From assembly GCF_016773205.1 (NCBI RefSeq), contig NZ_JAETWB010000001.1, positions 62,001 to 126,000 on the forward strand: a stretch of DNA of 64,000 nt, written 5' to 3'. This DNA is from Belnapia arida (lineage in GTDB: Bacteria; Pseudomonadota; Alphaproteobacteria; Acetobacterales; Acetobacteraceae). The translations under genes were made by a program, and so were the position numbers. The notes under the pieces were generated by a model that ran no database searches, was not told the DNA's origin, and saw only the letters and a list, made by a program, of their open reading frames with translations. Shown one piece after another: positions 60,832 through 64,000 of the stretch (positions within the stretch are counted from its first letter, which is position 1; each line of letters opens with the position of its first letter).

Positions 60832-61296
60832 ATGCGATGGGTTTTGCTGGTGGCGCTGCTCGCGCTCGGCGCCTGCGGCACGGCGCGCGCGCCGCGGACA
60901 GGCACCGAGGCGGCCGGGGATTGGAGCTGCGTGCCCTATGTGCGGGCGCGGACCGGCCTGCCGATTCGCGGCGATGCCTGGGAATGGTGGGAGGGCGGCG
61001 CTGCCTTTGCACGGGGCCGGGTGCCGCGGGCCGGGAGCGTCCTGGTGATGATGCGGACCTCGCGGCTGCCGCAGGGGCATGTCTCCGTCGTCGCGCGGGT
61101 GGTCTCGGCGCGGGAGATCCGGGTGGATCATGCGAACTGGGCCTCGGGACGCGGCAAGGGGCGCGTGGCGCGGGACCAGCCGGTGCTCGACATCTCGCCG
61201 GGCAACGACTGGTCCGTGGTGCGGGTCTGGTATCCGCCGGTGAACGGCTACGGCGCCACGGCCTATCCGGCCTATGGTTTCATCCATCCGGGCTAG
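60832..61296 (+). CDS. CHAP-domain lipoprotein
   Basis: 154 residues. Lipobox at Cys15 (LLALGACGTARA). CHAP amidase/peptidase signature: Cys33 in WSCVPYVRARTGLPIRGDAW, His83 in GHVSVVARVV, and Asn102 in VDHANW. Such proteins hydrolyse peptidoglycan cross-bridges or amide bonds. Start 60832 places the leader correctly. Its stop TAG shares the palindrome CTAG with the stop of the convergent binding-protein gene. Confidence 0.88.
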   Translation: MRWVLLVALLALGACGTARAPRTGTEAAGDWSCVPYVRARTGLPIRGDAWEWWEGGAAFARGRVPRAGSVLVMMRTSRLPQGHVSVVARVVSAREIRVDHANWASGRGKGRVARDQPVLDISPGNDWSVVRVWYPPVNGYGATAYPAYGFIHPG

Positions 61297-62519
61297 CTGC
61301 GAATCATCGGGCAGGCGCCCTCGGAGAGAGGGCGGAAGGCCTGGTCGGCGGGGATGGTGGCGGCGAGGCGATAGACGTCGCCCGTATAGCGGCTCTCGCC
61401 GGGCTTCTTCACCTCGAGCAGGTAGGAGGGGTGGAGCTTGCGGCCATCCTCGCGGATGGAGCCCTGGCCGAAGGCGTCGTCATCGGTCGGCATGCGCTTC
61501 ATCTGCGCCACGACCTCGCGGCCACTCGCCTTGGCGCGGGCGATGCCGAGCGCCTCGACCGCCTTCAGGTAGTGCAACACCCCGCTGTAGTTGGCGGCGT
61601 GGACGTAGTTGGGGAAGATGCCGGCGGGCAGCTTCTGCTGCACCCGGCGGGTGAAGGCGCGGGTGCGGTCGTCGAGGTCCCACCAGAAGGTCTCGGCGAT
61701 GTACATCCCCTGCATCGTCTGCAGCCCGGAGGCGACGACGGCGGTGATGGAGCCGATGATGGCGGCAAGCTTCATGCTGCGGGTCAGGCCGAACTCCTGC
61801 GCCTGCTTCACACAATTGATCAGGTCGTCGCCGGCCATGGCGAGGCCGAGGACCTTGGCGCCGGACGCCTTCGCCTGGAGCAGGAAGGCGGAGAAATCCG
61901 TGGTCTGCGGGAAGGGGTAGCGCGAGGCGCCGAGCACCTTGCCGCCGGCGGCCTCGATGAAGCGCGTCGTGTCACGTTCGATGGCATGGCCGAAGGCATA
62001 GTCGGCGGTGATGAAGTACCAGCGGTCGCCGCCCGCCTTGGTGAGCGCGGTGCCGGAGGTATTGGAGAGGCAGTAGGTGTCGTAGGCCCAGTGGATCGAG
62101 TTGGGCGTGCAGGCGCGGCCGGTCAGGTCCGAGGTGCCGGCGGAGGCGTTGAGGTGGAACTTGTCCTTCTCGACGCAGATTGGGTTGATGCCGAGGGCGA
62201 TGGCGCTGTTGCCCACATCGGTGACGACATCGACGCCGCGCTGGTCGAACCATTGGCGGACGGTGTTGATGCCGACATCCGGCTTGTTCTGGTGGTCGGC
62301 GGTGATGATCTCGACGCGCAGGGAGGGATGCGCGGCGGTGTACTCCTCGACCGCCTGGCGGACGCAGGCGACGGAGGTCGGGCCGGTCACGTCGCGATAG
62401 GGGCCGGCGAGGTCCGTCAGCACGCCGATGCGGATGACATCGGCCGGCTGGGCGCGAAGGGCCGGGGCAGCGAGCAGGCTGGCGCTGGCGCCGAGCGCGG
62501 CGCGGCGGGTGAGATTCAT
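61293..62519 (-). CDS. Branched-chain-amino-acid-type ABC solute-binding protein
   Basis: 408-residue periplasmic binding protein (Peripla_BP_6, LivJ-like). Tat-like leader TRRAALGASASLLAAPALRA. Landmarks IRIGVLTDLAGPYRDVTGP, QNKPDVGINTVRQWFDQ, DVVTDVGNSAIALG, WYFITADYAFGHAIERD, YSGVLHYLKAVEALG. This subgroup in alphaproteobacteria often binds amides or aromatic/hydroxy acids rather than Leu/Ile/Val. No permease genes adjacent. It is 60 bases downstream-facing from a thiamine-diphosphate enzyme on the same strand, so a shared carboxylate pathway is possible. Confidence 0.92.
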   Translation of the reverse strand: MNLTRRAALGASASLLAAPALRAQPADVIRIGVLTDLAGPYRDVTGPTSVACVRQAVEEYTAAHPSLRVEIITADHQNKPDVGINTVRQWFDQRGVDVVTDVGNSAIALGINPICVEKDKFHLNASAGTSDLTGRACTPNSIHWAYDTYCLSNTSGTALTKAGGDRWYFITADYAFGHAIERDTTRFIEAAGGKVLGASRYPFPQTTDFSAFLLQAKASGAKVLGLAMAGDDLINCVKQAQEFGLTRSMKLAAIIGSITAVVASGLQTMQGMYIAETFWWDLDDRTRAFTRRVQQKLPAGIFPNYVHAANYSGVLHYLKAVEALGIARAKASGREVVAQMKRMPTDDDAFGQGSIREDGRKLHPSYLLEVKKPGESRYTGDVYRLAATIPADQAFRPLSEGACPMIRS

Positions 62520-62579
62520 GGACGAGGCTCCCTTCGGCGGCCCTTGGCTGGGACGCTCACGGGCCGAGCCTAGAGGCTG

Positions 62580-64000
62580 TCACCCTTTGCGGTACAGGGT
62601 GTGGATGGCCGGGTCGAGCGCGACATCGATCAGCATCGGGCTCGGCGAGGCGAAGGCCGCCGACAGTGCCGCGGCGAGGTCCGCAGGGTCGGCCACTTGG
62701 CGGGCGGGGCAGCCCATGCCGGCGGCGAGGCTCGGGAAGTCGAGGCCGGGGAGGTCGATGCCTGGGGCGTTTTCCACGCCGAGGACGCGGCTGAAGGAGC
62801 GCATGGCGCCGTAGCCGCCGTTGTTCAGCACGATGACGGTGAGGGGAAGGGCTTCGCGCACCGCCGTCCAGAGCGCCTGGATGGAATACATCATCGAGCC
62901 GTCGCCGATGACGGCGACGACGCGACGGCCGGGATGGGCCAGGGCGACGCCGACTGCGGCGGGCAAGCCGTAGCCGAGGCCGCCGCTCGCCATGGTGAAG
63001 AAGCCGCCCCAATCGGGGATCGGCAGGTGCTGCTGGATCGCCGGGCGGTGGGAGGGTGCTTCCTCGACGATGACCGAGTCCCCGGGGCGCGCTGCGGCGA
63101 GGCTGTGGAGCAGGTATTCAACGGGGATGGGCGTGGCCGCCGCGGGGGCCGGCGGGCTCGGGCGTGGCGGCGGGGCGGGGCGGTCGCTCCTCGGCAGCAG
63201 CGCGGTCAGGGCGGGGATGCCGAGGCGAAGCCCGCCGAGGATGCCGGTGCCGGCGGGCGCGGCGGCGATGGCTTCGCCATCCGCCGTCATCTGGATGAGC
63301 GGCGGCAGGCGGTAGTCGCCGGCGACATGGAAGGTGAAGACGGGAGCGCCGAGGACCAGGACGAGGTCATGGGCGGCGAGGCCGGCGGTGACCACATTCG
63401 GCGCGGCGGCCAGGAAGCCGGCGAAGAGCGGATGGCCCTCGGGGAAGCTGGCGCGGCTCGAGAAGGGACTGGCGAGGACCGGGGCATTGAGACGCTCGGC
63501 CAGCGCCACGGCGGCGGGGCCGGCGCCGGCGGCATCCACCTCCGGGCCGATGACGAGCACGGGGTTGCGGCTGGCGGCGAGCGCCACGGCGGCTTCCTTC
63601 AGCAGCGCGGGGTCGGGCGCTGTGTCGCGGCCGATGCGGCGGGGCGGGAGGGGTTCGGCCGGGGCGGACCAGTCATCCATCGGGATGGAGACGAAGGTCG
63701 GACCGCAGGGCGGCTGCAGGGCGATATGCCAGGCATGGGCGAGGGCAGCCGGCACGTCCTCGGCCCGCGCCGGCTCGACCGACCATTTGACGTAGGGCTT
63801 GGGGAAGTTCGCGGCCTCGGTGGCGCCGAGGAAGGGGTTCAGCGGCAGCAGGCTGCGGGCCTGCTGCCCGGCGGTGATCACCAGCGGGGCCTGGTTGCGG
63901 TAGGCGGTGAAGATGCTGCCCGCGGCATGGCCGGCGCCGACCGCCGAGTGCAGCGAACAGAAGGCCGCCCGACCGGTGGCGCGGGCATAGCCATCGGCCA
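62580..64000 (-). CDS. Thiamine-diphosphate enzyme, benzoylformate decarboxylase-like (5' end beyond window)
   Basis: 472 residues of a larger enzyme; the frame runs off the end at 64000 and begins within ADGYARATGRAAFCSLHSAV, followed by IFTAYRNQAPLVITAGQQAR. The pyrophosphate-binding motif is VVAVIGDGSMMYSIQALWTA ... VIVLNNGGYGAM. The AGQQAR.LLPL..FL segment is what I remember from benzoylformate decarboxylase (MdlC) and relatives rather than from acetolactate synthase. It would cleave a 2-oxo acid to an aldehyde and CO2. The internal GTG at 63881 is not the start. Substrate uncertain. Confidence 0.88.
   Translation of the reverse strand, partial: ADGYARATGRAAFCSLHSAVGAGHAAGSIFTAYRNQAPLVITAGQQARSLLPLNPFLGATEAANFPKPYVKWSVEPARAEDVPAALAHAWHIALQPPCGPTFVSIPMDDWSAPAEPLPPRRIGRDTAPDPALLKEAAVALAASRNPVLVIGPEVDAAGAGPAAVALAERLNAPVLASPFSSRASFPEGHPLFAGFLAAAPNVVTAGLAAHDLVLVLGAPVFTFHVAGDYRLPPLIQMTADGEAIAAAPAGTGILGGLRLGIPALTALLPRSDRPAPPPRPSPPAPAAATPIPVEYLLHSLAAARPGDSVIVEEAPSHRPAIQQHLPIPDWGGFFTMASGGLGYGLPAAVGVALAHPGRRVVAVIGDGSMMYSIQALWTAVREALPLTVIVLNNGGYGAMRSFSRVLGVENAPGIDLPGLDFPSLAAGMGCPARQVADPADLAAALSAAFASPSPMLIDVALDPAIHTLYRKG

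Overview
The window is about 64 kb of very GC-rich, gene-dense chromosome. Gene content points to an alphaproteobacterium, most likely of the Acetobacteraceae (Roseomonas-like), although no rRNA or marker gene here settles the genus. The pointers are the rpsF-rpsR-DUF2232-rplI order, an MmcB-type repair protein, a Bug-family tripartite tricarboxylate binding protein, many Tat-like (RR) leaders on periplasmic binding proteins, and strong preference for GC-ending codons. No tRNA, rRNA, CRISPR array, insertion sequence, prophage or plasmid gene was recognised.

Layout. 1-0.6 kb: 3' end of aconitase. 0.85-3.1 kb (minus): ribosomal operon rpsF-rpsR-DUF2232-rplI with its own terminator. 3.3-5.8 kb: an orphan family-5 solute-binding protein and a glycine-zipper lipoprotein. 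5.8-12.5 kb: fatty-acid synthesis genes fabD, an unknown gene, fabG, (Bug protein inserted), acpP, fabF and then mltG, which seems to start at a CTG overlapping the fabF stop. 12.6-20.6 kb: mixed housekeeping and stress genes: small lipoprotein, ybbA/tesA divergent pair, thpR, a copper pair (DUF2946 + PCuAC), two proteases, pterin dehydratase, Rrf2 regulator, MmcB, thioesterase, and the flagellar stator pair motA-motB standing alone. 20.7-25.4 kb: DppBC-type permeases without ATPases, LysR regulator with a flavodoxin-fold oxidoreductase, and an MFS exporter. 25.4-30.1 kb: sulfate importer operon cysPTWA (every junction an NTGA overlap), divergent from a TauD-like dioxygenase. 30.3-33.6 kb: thiolase and three thioesterases with broken pieces that look like boxA and boxR, i.e. 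the ruin of a benzoyl-CoA (box) degradation cluster. 34.2-40.1 kb: a tight polyamine-type ABC importer (ATPase, binding protein, two permeases), a 98-residue unknown protein, and convergently an HpPgdA-like deacetylase plus an isochorismatase-like amidohydrolase. 40.1-49.4 kb: DsbD-like reductase, two small unknown proteins, HrpB helicase, a lipoprotein DegP-like protease and a two-component system. 49.4-59.5 kb: acyl-CoA and hydroxy-acid metabolism: tandem acyl-CoA dehydrogenase fusion, enoyl-CoA hydratase, SDR, XRE regulator, class II aldolase + D-2-hydroxyacid dehydrogenase, amidase with a DUF4089/AtzG-like partner, CaiB CoA-transferase + HMG-CoA lyase-like enzyme. 59.5-64 kb: two small secreted proteins, a CHAP lipoprotein, a branched-chain-amino-acid type binding protein, and a thiamine-diphosphate enzyme of benzoylformate decarboxylase type cut by the window edge.

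Together the genes describe a heterotroph with many importers and small catabolic modules for carboxylates, amides, sulfur compounds and CoA esters. The most noteworthy items are the box-pathway remnants, the uncharacterised transporter/deacetylase/amidohydrolase cluster at 34-40 kb, and the NTGA translational-coupling junctions, including a probable CTG start. All family assignments are from reading the protein sequences and remembered family motifs; no database search was run.
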